Below are positions 10,933 through 21,415 of a DNA stretch of 64,000 bases, piece by piece. The stretch is from Lindgomyces ingoldianus (lineage: Eukaryota > Ascomycota > Dothideomycetes > Pleosporales > Lindgomycetaceae). A model generated the notes under the pieces. It was not told where the DNA came from and ran no database searches. It saw only the letters and a program-made list of their open reading frames with translations. Within the stretch, counting starts at the first letter, position 1; each line of letters begins with the position of its first letter. The DNA lies in the NCBI RefSeq assembly GCF_010093535.1, contig NW_022985172.1, forward strand, positions 414,263 through 478,262, read 5' to 3'. The translations under genes were made by a program, and so were the position numbers.

Positions 10933-12621
10933 TTAATAATCACGACCATCTCGATATCCATCTGAGGCAGCACGGGCGATTGAACCAACCTTCCGACCAA
11001 CCAAGAAGCCGATACTCTCCGGAAGCCTGAGCAATCCATTTGCCCAGTCACCCCAAATGAATAATAAAATGCATAGTATGACTCCAATGAGAAAGTTGTA
11101 CCACATCTTTTGGACCAACTCATCAGCGACCACTTCTCCGAGATGCTCCACTTCAAAGCTCACGGAAGCGGAGGCTAGGAGACCGAGAATAACGTTTAGA
11201 GCGCCGGAGACTGTGAGCCCTCCCGTGGCAGACTGTGCTGGTTGTGGAGGCGGAATGATCTCCGGCAGAGGTGGGGTAGTTGAGGGAGCAGGGATTGGAT
11301 GAATTGGAATGAATGTCTCTTGCGAATGTATCGTCTTAACTAAGGTCATAGAGAGTTTTGAAAGCTTCGAATTGGGAGTCCTGTCAGGCGTCCACCCTGG
11401 GGAAGCAGTCGGCTTCGAAACAGTGGGGAGAGGTGTTTTTGGAGCAACTTCGGGATCGCTGTCGTCTTGTGGTGCCTGGGAAAATACCTCTTTAGGCGTC
11501 ATCATCCAAAATCTAGGTGGCACTTTTGGAGCAGGAGAAATTCTACCGTAGTCCTGGGGCTCTTGGGAATACACTTCTATTGGAGTCGTGACTGAAAGGG
11601 TAGTGGCCGACCGTGAAACGACCTTAAGATTACCGTCGTATTTGGGTCCTTGTTCCATACTTGCAAGGGCCATGGATAGTCGTAAAGAAGCCTTAGCCTC
11701 TCCATCATTATGTGGGTTCTGTATTTGCACCTCTTTGGGACGCGTTATGGAAAGTAGCGGGCTGCAGGGTATGGTAACCGCCAGTGGGCTGTCCAGACCC
11801 GATGGAAAGGAAGGGCTTCTAGAACTGGGCAAAGGATGTGTCGAGGATCCAGGAGGCGTGGTGCTCATCGTCTTGTTCTTCACTGAACCTTCTCGCATTC
11901 CCTTTAGCGATGTCGTAATGGGAAGGATGGGCAGTCTAGAAGAGAGAACAACGGCAGGCTTTTTGAAAGTAGATGTTTGCGCCTGGATATCCCCAATAGA
12001 CTTGCTAGGAGGAAGGGGAATTTTTGATGACGGGGTTTGAACAAACTTGTTTTCCATTATACGCGTACCAGAACCAACACGAACAAGGATCTCTTTAGAA
12101 GATCCGGGAAGTGGTGATGGTTGGAAGAGTTCGAGGTTATCGTTGGAGCCGAACTTCTCGGGCTCTGAAACTGGGGGCGTTTCACTGGCTCCCTTCTTCC
12201 CCTTCCACATCGACACATAGTCTTTGCGAACGAAACCTTTGGCTACGGGGTATTAGTACATCGTTTCCCACATATCACCAGGATGGTTATGCAACTCACT
12301 CGCGAAATCACGACCAGAGGAACCTTTAATCTTAACACTAGTCGCATTATTCTTGCCGCTCCTGTCTTGAGGGTGTGGAGGATTGGTGAACTCTAACGCA
12401 GTATCGCCCCAGATATCTAAAGCAGGGTTCGGACATGCACGAATAGAGCGAAAAGACCTCAGGCTCGAAGAAACCTCCCGCTTCTTAATCCTGCTAAGGC
12501 TAGAAAACTCCAAGCCACTCTGTTGCGGATGCAAATTCAAGGGCGGCCGTGGGTCTTGGTCGCATGCCTTGCGGGGACCTGGCTTATCGGACCTATCCAC
12601 TAGGCTGATGAGGTCAAGCAT
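10933..12621 (-). CDS. 543-aa proline/serine-rich protein with C-terminal membrane segment and internal repeats
   Basis: Two exons: 12300-12621 and 10933-12242, with intron 12243-12299 (57 nt, GTGAGT donor, ACTAAT branch), start ATG 12621. The N-terminal two thirds are hydrophilic and rich in Pro, Ser, Thr and Lys, predicted disordered. Three imperfect copies of a motif like TPxEVxSQxPQD appear (RPKEVQIQNPHND, TPIEVYSQEPQD, TPKEVFSQAPQDD), plus Pro-rich spacers. The C-terminus holds a hydrophobic stretch (GALNVILGLLASASV), a strong TM helix (FLIGVILCILLFIWGDW) and a Gly/Arg tail. This suggests a cytosolic disordered domain tethered to a membrane. I do not recognise a family. It lies between the hydrolase and the P450 in the putative cluster, but nothing shows a biosynthetic role. 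Confidence 0.8.
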
Positions 12622-13180
12622 GCTGTAGGCTTTAGCTGCCGTAGTTAGCTAACCAATATGTGAAGTTAGAGTGGCTGAGTTCCTACTGGAACAAGGAAGG
12701 GTTATGGGCTTGTGGATTTGTTGGTTGGGAAGGTTGGGAAGGTTGGTCTGATCGAGGACATAGCGGTGTAATTTTTCTCCTCTATCCCATATAAGCATTA
12801 TACTCCCCTGCACAGTGCAGCCCTCCTGAACAACCGCTACTTACAGAAAGACTTACATAGAGCGTGACTTTATATTGGTGAAAGAGAGCGAAAGAGAAAA
12901 AATTATTGTTTACCCCGGGGCAGCCTTTTGAACCTGCGATATGGGTCACATGGATCACTTCAAGACAAACAATCAAGGGGAGTAGTCAGTCTATTGATGA
13001 TATCAGCGACCACTATCTGTGATATTTCCCTTAAAAACAAATGGTCTTCAGAATCTTGTCCGTCGTGTTGCCTCCCCTGTTTTGATTACGACCGCATCCT
13101 AGGTCTCCCACTACACCCAAATTATCATGCCACCTAGCTTACAACTATCATCCATAGCTAACCTCCGCCTTCATTAATTC
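12622..13180. other. Intergenic, 5' side of the 543-aa protein gene
   Basis: Promoter region of the minus-strand gene starting at 12621. A GGTTGGGAAGGTTGGGAAGGTTGG triplication near 12721-12745 is the only repeat noted. No gene is supported. Confidence 0.4.
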
Positions 13181-13181
13181 C

Positions 13182-14550
13182 ATGATGGAGAACCCCACAA
13201 CAATCTCCCTTGACGACGTTCGGCTTGGTACTTTTTTCATTTTCAACAATGGATTTAAGGTTTCTACGACTCTAAAGATTGCTATGGTACTTCAACTAAC
13301 GATAAAGAGCACAATTTCTCGACTTTGCAAATTACTTTCAACCAGGAAATCGATACTTCTCCAAGTTTCACGAGTTCAAATGCTGCATCCGCAATTACTG
13401 CGAAGTGGGAAACTAAATCGAAAGATGTGCAGGGGGTATCAGGCTCTCAGAATGAACATTCTAGTTCTAGTGACTTCAATTCGCACCTTTAGGTGACTCT
13501 AACAATGACTCTCAGAAACTTAGGACTGACAACCGCGAATCCTCACTGAGTGATTGGACCACATTTTTCGTTCTTGTTAGCTTGTTCGTAGACATGTGGC
13601 TGACCCTATTGCTTTCCTCATTGAATGGCGGATAAGAATCCTTCTGAGACGTGGATATAAGGGGGCGAGTCCAGTAAACGGCAGTCATCGTGGCACTGGA
13701 TGGTGGACCTTTTAGCCGAATTGTTTTTGAAAACGATGACAGGATGTAAATACGGCAATTATTCCCTCATCATGGAACTCAGTATGCGAATTAAATCTCT
13801 GAACACTCCTCTACAATCAGGGAGATCGTTGGCAAGTTGTAAAGTTCCATAATGAACAACTCTTGCTAAGCCCCAAGTTAGGTGACTAAATGTAGTACTC
13901 GTTATTAGCTTCTCACATTCCCTTTAGATGTCTCAAATATACCTGCAGACTTACTCGTTTGATGCTTCAATGCAGGCGACCTAGTAATTTACTCAGACCC
14001 ATCCTCAATAACTCTGAAGCCCTTATCAATAGTTTGACTCAAAGTCAGCGGGAAAATATCCACAGAGATAGACTATTACATAAAACTTCCCCAAAACAAC
14101 AACCCCACTTTCAATAGACTCAACAGACACTCTTCCCACAGGACTACCGGAAGTCTCTATATTCGCAATTTAGCTAGTACTAATTATCTTCTCCAATTTT
14201 GGGGACTTTATCCGGCGTTGGAAATGCCACCACAATTTGAACCAGTCCCGGAGTCCTCCCCGGTGACTTCAGACACTAGAAGTATGGCCAAAATATATCT
14301 CACAGGCACCCTCAACAATATTTAGCCACTTCCACCTCTATAATCCCGGTATAAAGTGCCCAATTATCACTTCACTGGTTCCTAACCCAGCGTACGATGA
14401 CACGAAGATACGAAGATTTATTCCATGTTAGCTAAAGAGGGTTGTAAAAACGAGTACTTAAGGGGTACCAGTCATCTTCATAGGAGTTGTATTTGGTGTT
14501 ATACTGTCAGCCGTTCTGCTGTTACAATGCAATGTCTAGGACTAAGGTGA
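13182..14550 (+). pseudogene. Possible relic of a Ser/Thr-rich single-pass membrane protein
   Basis: No complete gene can be built, but plus-strand frames look protein-like in pieces. About 13255-13495 read as a Ser/Thr/Asn-rich stretch (ITFNQEIDTSPSFTSSNAAS, SGSQNEHSSSSDF). About 14469-14536 read as a clean TM helix (VPVIFIGVVFGVILSAVLLL) followed by a stop. Stops and frame changes separate them. The layout (Cys/Ser/Thr-rich ectodomain, then one TM) recalls Mid2/WSC-type surface proteins. It could equally be a spliced gene I cannot resolve, or chance. Confidence 0.28.
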
Positions 14551-14783
14551 GAGGCTTTCGGAAAGTGGTATAGACTCAGAAGATATTACACTTGGGATTA
14601 TGCCGCCGAACCATAGATTTACTAGATTAATTGTAGTACTACCTTCACCTAACCATTGCAAATTCATCGAAGAAACTGATGTATTTATTCTATCTGCACA
14701 TAAAATGCTGGATGGCAAGCCAAGTTAAGTGCCAGAGTTTAAGAGTCTCTAGCAAGAAAGCCTTCATATATCTCATCCAAACC

Positions 14784-16504
14784 CTACCAGCCCTCAACCG
14801 GTGTCAACTTCACCCTAAGGCCACCCTTCGGCCTCGCCGTAATTCCACCCTGAATCTCTAATTTCCAATTCGGGTCTTCCAACTCGAATTCAAACTGCCC
14901 CACCAACGCCGCCATAAGACACGCAAACTCGGCTTTGGCGAAATCCTTGCCAATGCAACTTCTCGGCCCATGCAAGAAAGTCGTCACAGCGTAATTGGAG
15001 TCTGCACCACCGGTATTTGCCCGGCCTTGACCCATCCACCGATCTGGGTTAAATTCGCGGGCGTCATCACCCCAGAGGGCTTTCGAGGTGTTGATGGCCC
15101 AGGGGCTGATTATGACGGTAGTTTCTTTGGGGACGAATTGGCCTTGAATGGTGGTGTCGTGGACGGTTTCTCGGAGAGTGAGGGGTACGGGAGGGAAGAT
15201 GCGCATTGTTTCGTTTAGTACGGCATTAAGGTATTGCAAATGGTCGATATCGGTTGAGGAGATCTTGGCGTCAGGGTCATTGAGGGCGGGAAGGGAAGAG
15301 CGGATTTCTTCTCTAAGTCGAATTTGCACTTCGGGATGCTTGCATAAGAGGTACACGGCCCAGGTCATGGCTGATGCAGTGGTTTCATGGCCCGCGGCTA
15401 AGAAGGTCATGAGCTGGTTGACAAGATCTTCATCGCTGAAGCCACCGGATTCGATCGCCACGGATAGAATGTCCAGGTCACTACGGCCGCCTTTCTCGAG
15501 ATTTGCCCTCTTGTCTCGGATCAAGTCGGCAGCTACCTTCTTGATTGTCTTGATAGCGGTTGCTATTTCCTCGTTCCTCTTCATAGGTAGAGCACGGAAA
15601 AGCCACTGCGGGAATTGACTAGCGATGAGTTGGAGAATCTGGGCACCACGGCCAGCAGCAAAGATGGTGCGGTACGTTACATTGAGTTCATTTGCCGGGT
15701 TCTCAATGGCTCCGAAATCTTGGCCCATGCCTGCCACACCGATAATATCGAGCGTCGCCCGAGAAGCCCACTCACGGATTTCGACGACTGATGATGTTGC
15801 GGAATCATCTGTCAAAGACGCTTTAATTGCTGCGGTCATTTCCCGAGACTTCGACCAGAATATTGGGTATAGGTCTTTGATATGACGAAATGAGAATGCC
15901 GGCATCAAAGCTCTCCGTTGGCGCTGGAATCGTTAGGTATGCATTGAAGTGTGAATTTACAAAACTTACCTTATGTTCATCGCCTTCTGCTAGTAAAATT
16001 CCAACCCCAAGAAGGCGGCCAAGACTTTCCCGAATACGCTGAGGTTTGATAAATTCATAATTCCTCTGCACTAGGACTTCCGCTAGTGCTTTTGGGTTTG
16101 TAATAAGAACACGTGGTTCATTGAAAAGGAATCGATAATACAAAACACCATCATTGGGGACAGTATCGATCCAGTCTCTTTGGGGCTCGCCCGTAGGGTC
16201 TTTAAAAATCCTACTAAAGTGGCCGAGGAGGAAGTTCGAATTCTACTCTAAAGTTAACGACTATGACGGTTGGAGATCACAAATCTTGGGTCTGTACCGG
16301 GGGCGAAGGGAGATGACGCAAGGGGCTAAAACAGAGCGGATACACTATGACCGTCCAGATTAATTGCAAGGTGAGTAGGACGAAATACACAGACACCGCA
16401 TTCCAGAATAGAGACTCAAAGAGTGTGAATTGAGGGATATATCGTATCGCGAAGAACGAGATAGCAGCCGCAGCAAGAAGCAAAACCCTCTTTTGGATCG
16501 CCAT
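14784..16504 (-). CDS. Cytochrome P450 monooxygenase
   Basis: Three exons: 16298-16504, 15970-16242 and 14784-15923, with introns 16243-16297 (55 nt) and 15924-15969 (46 nt), all phase 0, giving 539 aa. Start ATG 16504 was chosen because it begins an N-terminal membrane anchor (KRVLLLAAAAISFFAIRYI, then a second hydrophobic stretch), placing the enzyme on the ER. Landmarks in order: HLPSPP hinge, GHFSRIFKDPTGEPQRDW, GDEHKRQRRAL across the second splice (C-helix), AGHETTASAMTW (I-helix, about 15395), LNETMRIFPP (K-helix ExxR, about 15200), FNPDRWMG, and the haem loop FLHGPRSCIG (Cys ligand, about 14965). All are intact. It probably oxidises a hydrophobic substrate with a P450 reductase encoded elsewhere. 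Between the hydrolase and the transporter it is a plausible tailoring enzyme for the polyketide; substrate unknown. Confidence 0.94.
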
Positions 16505-17079
16505 GACGAAACAATCACTCAGTGACTGGGGGATAAAGAGGTGCTGGCCGATTAAAAGAGGAGGAAAAGAGACGTCAAGAAGGATGGAGGTGGCAGGAGA
16601 TGAGGGCCGTGGTGTCTTTAACACATGTGCCGTTTCACAAGAGGCACCTCGACGGATACGGTCGGAGGATCTTTTGGGTCTAGTCGTGGCCCGAGCTTCT
16701 GCACGTGGTCGGTGCGCGGAAGAATTGATGTGGCCGATCTGGACAGACTGCGGACGAACACCGCCTTAAACTGACGACGCCTGTCACCACAGGAACGTCA
16801 TGTGGGGAAAATGTGTGCCCACGACGTGTGGCTCGATATTGTGGCGCAGCCATGACCCCAATATCCGAATTTCACTATGACGACTTCGTTCATCCCGGTT
16901 GGTTCTCTGCAAGGCTTACCATCCTTCGAAATCTACTCTCGAACTTGGCACTGGATTAGGCACTCCAAGGGCGCGGTTCTACATCTTGGCACTAGCAGCT
17001 CGTCCAACAACGGTTCCCACCATTCTGGGTACCCGTTCACTGTTCTGTTCCAGTCTAATCGTCATCAACAATATCTACC
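16505..17079. other. Bidirectional intergenic promoter region
   Basis: The region lies between the divergent starts of the P450 (16504, minus) and the 373-aa protein (17080, plus). It probably holds both promoters. I saw no distinctive operator or repeat. Confidence 0.45.
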
Positions 17080-18201
17080 ATGGACGGCGCTACAAGACGT
17101 CTTGCATCAAAACATCTCCCCGATGGCACCTCCACAGCCTCTTTAAAGACAAACCCAACAAATGCCGCACCATTTTTCAGCCTCGCACGAGAACTCCGTG
17201 ATCAGATCTACCACTACCTCTGGCGCGAGCATCCCGTGTACTTCTTCCAATTCTCTCTGCACATCGAATTCAGCTACGGAGCACCCAATAAAGAACGTTT
17301 CTCCTGGCCATGGCTCCCATCGTGGCTTCTCACCAATAAGACCATTCTCGAGGAAGGCATACAGCAGTTCTACCGACAAGCACGCTGTATCGATATTCGG
17401 CTAACCGCCTGCGACGCTCGTAGAAAATGCACCACGTCACTCTGTGCTTGCAAGGACAAGTGCTGTGGAGAACGGCCTGGTCATCTCCTAGACATTCGCC
17501 GTATTCGCACAATTGACCGCTTCGGCTGCTACGACCTCGAAATCCACAAAGAAAATGGAGAACCCTCACTCATAGCGCCAGAGGCTGGAGACCGGCTAGT
17601 ACCAGTTTACGCCCGCCACGTGGACAGGGACCTTATTAAAACATTGCGAGATCACCCAAACTGCCTTAGGGACATCCACCTCGATATCCAGTTGCCACCT
17701 TACCTATGTAAGCTAGGTGCCGCGGAATCGATACGCCCCTGGATGATGGAGAACTTGAAGCCCTGGAACGCCGATCTATCCTCTCTTGAAACCATCGGAA
17801 AGAAGCTCGATCGTGTAGAATTCCAAATCAACTACCCGCAAATGAATGATCGCGACCATACCCAGCTGAAAAACCTAGTACTTGCTTTTCCGAAGCTGCA
17901 GCACGAACTTGTCAGAGTCGCGAAAGTCCTAACTTCCGATGAGGCAGAGGAGCATGGCTGGATTGTCCGCGATTTCTTCTTATCAAACGAGGGCCTGCGG
18001 TATGAATGGCATGTTGAAGTCAAACGTGGGTCGAAGGGCTCACCATGCGACTTACAGTATGAAGGGTTGAGATATTGGAAGGACTCCAACTCCCAGCACA
18101 CTTTTCACCTTGAACGGACGAGTTTTGAGGATGGGGTTATCATTTTCCGGGACTGGCCCAGTGGACAAACTATCGTCGTAGACACTAATTCGAAGGTTTA
18201 A
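17080..18201 (+). CDS. 373-aa F-box/2EXR-like fungal protein, unknown function
   Basis: Single-exon frame from ATG 17080. Residues about 31-45 (PFFSLARELRDQIYHYLW) match the LPxELRxxIY opening of the large fungal family of F-box-like/2EXR proteins, which are often expanded and poorly characterised. A Cys-rich patch follows (CDARRKCTTSLCACKDKCC, about residues 112-130), which may bind metal or form disulphides. The rest is mixed alpha/beta with no TM segment or signal peptide. It may be an adaptor in a ubiquitin ligase, but the F-box helix is short and this is only an analogy. It is transcribed divergently from the P450. It is not a usual cluster gene. Confidence 0.82.
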   Translation: MDGATRRLASKHLPDGTSTASLKTNPTNAAPFFSLARELRDQIYHYLWREHPVYFFQFSLHIEFSYGAPNKERFSWPWLPSWLLTNKTILEEGIQQFYRQARCIDIRLTACDARRKCTTSLCACKDKCCGERPGHLLDIRRIRTIDRFGCYDLEIHKENGEPSLIAPEAGDRLVPVYARHVDRDLIKTLRDHPNCLRDIHLDIQLPPYLCKLGAAESIRPWMMENLKPWNADLSSLETIGKKLDRVEFQINYPQMNDRDHTQLKNLVLAFPKLQHELVRVAKVLTSDEAEEHGWIVRDFFLSNEGLRYEWHVEVKRGSKGSPCDLQYEGLRYWKDSNSQHTFHLERTSFEDGVIIFRDWPSGQTIVVDTNSKV

Positions 18202-18766
18202 GATAACAGGAATCCTCATTTGTAACTAAAAACTATTATTTTCAGCTATAAAGAGTTCTACCAAACCAACAATAGGTTCGCATATCCACTTCTATTAGAA
18301 TCGCTAGCCCCCAACTCCAAACCTTATTATGAACACTACATTATTCACACCTCTCGATATGATCGCATAGATGACACCCAATCAGAAATACCCTGTGAAT
18401 ATACCCCGCATCCTTGATGCCCATTGCCGAGTCCGACCGACTCGCACGGTCCTCTCCTAGAGCCGCACATTGATCGCCTCCATCGTGTAATTGGCGACAG
18501 GGATTCCGGTCCAGGCAGAAAGCGACTTGAAAATTCAGAGTTGCCTAGCGAGTAATTGACGCTTGAGCTCTAGGCTCCATCATTTTCTCATTTCTCGTCG
18601 TCCTAGAAGTCGTAGTCGTAGTCGTAGTCGCAGTCATAGTCGTAGTGGATTCGCAAGCAATTTCGTGCTGTCTATGCAAGTTCCGTAAGTCTCGTCGCCA
18701 CCTGTGCCGCATCCCCTCCACCCAGCTAGGATCCATCTCTGCATCCATTTTCCCTACCTCTTCTTA
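18202..18766. other. Convergent intergenic region
   Basis: The region lies between the stops of the 373-aa protein and the ABC transporter. It contains a short hexanucleotide microsatellite (listed separately). No gene was seen. Confidence 0.45.
18604..18648. repeat. TAGTCG hexanucleotide microsatellite
   Basis: About seven imperfect copies of TAGTCG/AAGTCG/CAGTCA in a row in the 3' flank of the ABC transporter gene. Confidence 0.85.
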
Positions 18767-21415
18767 TCAAGGCTTCCTCCTCTCCACGCCCTCCCCTTCT
18801 CCCTCCTCCCCACTCCTCCCGGAAGCCCTCGCCTCACTGCCCTGTTCTTCCGGTGGCGTAATATCAATTAGCAACTCCGTGCTCTTATCGCCTTCGCCAA
18901 CCGTACTCCCAGCCTTACTTGGCACCGCTGAATGATTCCCCGCGGTCTGTTTCCCCCACAACTCAGCATACTTCCCGCCCTTCTCCAACAGTTCAGCATG
19001 AGTCCCACGCTCAATAATCTCCCCCTGATCAACGACCAGAATGACATCTGCTTCCACAATCGTGCTTAGCCTATGCGCAATAACGAACGTGGTCCGTCCC
19101 GCCCTAAGTTTCTTAAATGCTTCTTGGATCCTTTCTTCGATGGAGCTGTCGATTGCACTAGTCGCTTCGTCCAACATGACAATCCGCGGGTTCTTCAGCA
19201 GCACGCGTGCAATAGCGATGCGTTGGAGCTCGCCGCCGGAGACGCGCACACCACGTTCGCCGACTTTGGACTTGTATCCGTCGGGGAAGCTCATGATTTT
19301 GTCGTGCATAGCAGCCGCGCGACATGCATCTTGGATCTCCTTCTCCGTAGCAGTCAACTTCGCATAGCGGATGTTATCGTAGATAGTTTGATTAAACAGG
19401 GCAGGATCCTGAGGTACTACACCAAGGGCATCTCTTAAGCTGCTCTGCGTCACCGAGCGAATATCCTGGCCATCGATGCTAATAGAGCCGCCTGTAACGT
19501 CGTAGTATCTAAACAACAGTTTCAGCATCGTACTCTTGCCGCCGCCGGTTTCGCCGACAAACGCTATCGTTTGGCCAGGCTCGGCGGTGAAAGAGACGTT
19601 CTTAATGATAGGTTTCCGGGGGTCGTATGCGAAATCCACGTCCTTGAATTCGACCCTGCAAGCCTTGATTTCTAGGTCTTCAGCGCCTTGGTTGTCGTTT
19701 ACAGTCGATTTCGTCTCTAGGAGCTGCAACAACCTCTCTGAATCGATCAAGCAGCTTGAAATGTGTCGATAGCTGTACGCCATCATGTACAGCGGGCTCA
19801 TCATCGTATCCCAGTATAAAATAAATGTAATCAAATTCCCGACGGGCTGCTTTCCAGCGATGATCTGGCCAATAGCCCAGATACAGCAGCCGGCAAAGCC
19901 GAACGTCATGACCGAACTCTGGATCGCATGGCCGCCCACCGAACGGAAGAGATATGTATACTGCGCCTTGATCGTCGACTTCACAGCACCGCCATAGCGG
20001 TCCTGCTCGTAGGGCACGCGATTAAAGTACGTGACTGTCTGGTAGTTCGAGATGGATTCGTAGACGGTTTTGTTCTCGGTACGCTGTTTTTCCATGTATG
20101 TTCGTCGCGCGGGTTGCGAGAGCGTCGTGAAGTAGATTCCGAGCCAGATGTATACGACTCCCATGAAAAGGATTATGAAGGCCATATAGGCGTCGAAGAG
20201 GTGCGTTACGTACCACATGGCGACGACGAGGTCGATGAGTACGGGGCAGACGTCGAAGAGGACGAGCTCAATCAATTGATTCAGCGAGCTGGCTTGATCG
20301 ACCGATTTCTGAACCTCCCCGCTGTCTTTATTGGTGTGAAAGTCCATGGAGAGGTTCATGATATGGGAGAAGGCTAATGCGGTGAGGCGTTCGTAGGCGA
20401 CGTTTTGGACGACATACGAGGCGAAGTTGTCAAGGATGCCAAAGCCAGAGTAGCTGTTGAACCAGGAGTAGAATGTCCAGAGTGCGATGTCTTTCCAGGG
20501 CATGACGTGTGTTCCCGAAGACAGCTTATCCGTGATGATACCGATTTGTCTCGGGGTCAGCAAGTTGAGAACACGCCCCTGAATGAGATAGACAAAGCGG
20601 ATGGCAAGAGCGAGCATGACCCGCCAGTCGTCTTTCGGCCAAAGGTATGGCAAAAAGATGGCGAAGGATTTGAGGTAGCCGAACCAACCGCCTTGCTCCG
20701 CGAGACGCTTAGCCTGTTGTTCCTTGATCTCTTTGTCTACATCCACAGATTCTTCATCACTGCTAGCATCTGTATCGATGGAGCCGTATTTTGTTCCGCC
20801 ATTTTGGGCCAGGGTCTCCGGGATCTGTTCTCCGAGGAGGGATTGACTTTCTTCATCAGTGCCTTTCTCGGTCTGGCGATAAAGGAGGATGAGAAGGCCA
20901 TCGATACTGAGGCCTAATGATGCCAGAGCTCGTAGTGCGCAGAAAGTTAGAGGGATGTTGTTATACCGATCCTTCACAGAGAGAGAAACTCCACTCAGAA
21001 CGCAGAGTGCCGTCTCAAACAAAAACTCAAGAACAAAGGCCCCAAAGTATGGATGCCATATCATAGACCCGGCCCTTGAGAGCTGGAGACTTAAGCAACC
21101 CCACACCAAGATCAATCCTAGGCAGTGGATAACAGCGTGTTGAGGAGCCGCGTACGCATCGTCGGAGAGTGCGCGACTTAAATAGTATATTGTTTCGGCG
21201 AAGTAGCTGACGAGGTTGATGAACATCAGTACAAGTACTGTTCGACGTCTCTTGAACGTCAACACGATCGGCTTTTGTAGGATGCAGACACCGAACGTTA
21301 GAGCACCAAGAAAGTAGAAACCCTCGACGGGAGCATGGAGATAATCCAGCATCTTGGCTGCCATAAACTGGGACCTCCCTCCGGGTAAACTTCCCATCAT
21401 AACTTGGGTACTCAT
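18767..21415 (-). CDS. HMT1/ABCB6-type ABC half-transporter
   Basis: About 882 aa from ATG 21415. The frame continues upstream to a GTG at 21511 behind a CAG acceptor-like site, so an upstream exon is possible. Layout: N-terminal hydrophobic extension of about five TM helices, acidic linker, a six-TM ABC membrane domain (begins near AIFLPYLWPKDDW), then one nucleotide-binding domain with Walker A (GETGGGKST, about 19545), Q-loop (QDPALFNQ), signature VSGGELQRIAIAR, Walker B (IVMLDEATSAID) and H-loop (FVIAHRLST). One NBD plus an N-terminal TM extension is typical of fungal HMT1-like vacuolar transporters, known for phytochelatin/heavy-metal sequestration (S. pombe Hmt1, 830 aa). It probably works as a homodimer on the vacuolar membrane. 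Near a PKS it could export or sequester the product, but a general detoxification role is as likely. A Glu/Gly/Arg-rich tail is present. Confidence 0.92.
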   Translation of the reverse strand: MSTQVMMGSLPGGRSQFMAAKMLDYLHAPVEGFYFLGALTFGVCILQKPIVLTFKRRRTVLVLMFINLVSYFAETIYYLSRALSDDAYAAPQHAVIHCLGLILVWGCLSLQLSRAGSMIWHPYFGAFVLEFLFETALCVLSGVSLSVKDRYNNIPLTFCALRALASLGLSIDGLLILLYRQTEKGTDEESQSLLGEQIPETLAQNGGTKYGSIDTDASSDEESVDVDKEIKEQQAKRLAEQGGWFGYLKSFAIFLPYLWPKDDWRVMLALAIRFVYLIQGRVLNLLTPRQIGIITDKLSSGTHVMPWKDIALWTFYSWFNSYSGFGILDNFASYVVQNVAYERLTALAFSHIMNLSMDFHTNKDSGEVQKSVDQASSLNQLIELVLFDVCPVLIDLVVAMWYVTHLFDAYMAFIILFMGVVYIWLGIYFTTLSQPARRTYMEKQRTENKTVYESISNYQTVTYFNRVPYEQDRYGGAVKSTIKAQYTYLFRSVGGHAIQSSVMTFGFAGCCIWAIGQIIAGKQPVGNLITFILYWDTMMSPLYMMAYSYRHISSCLIDSERLLQLLETKSTVNDNQGAEDLEIKACRVEFKDVDFAYDPRKPIIKNVSFTAEPGQTIAFVGETGGGKSTMLKLLFRYYDVTGGSISIDGQDIRSVTQSSLRDALGVVPQDPALFNQTIYDNIRYAKLTATEKEIQDACRAAAMHDKIMSFPDGYKSKVGERGVRVSGGELQRIAIARVLLKNPRIVMLDEATSAIDSSIEERIQEAFKKLRAGRTTFVIAHRLSTIVEADVILVVDQGEIIERGTHAELLEKGGKYAELWGKQTAGNHSAVPSKAGSTVGEGDKSTELLIDITPPEEQGSEARASGRSGEEGEGEGVERRKP

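Noticed and set aside
19928..20377. 149-codon plus-strand frame inside the ABC transporter gene
   Set aside because: Antisense shadow of a conserved domain; the acidic composition mirrors the coding frame.
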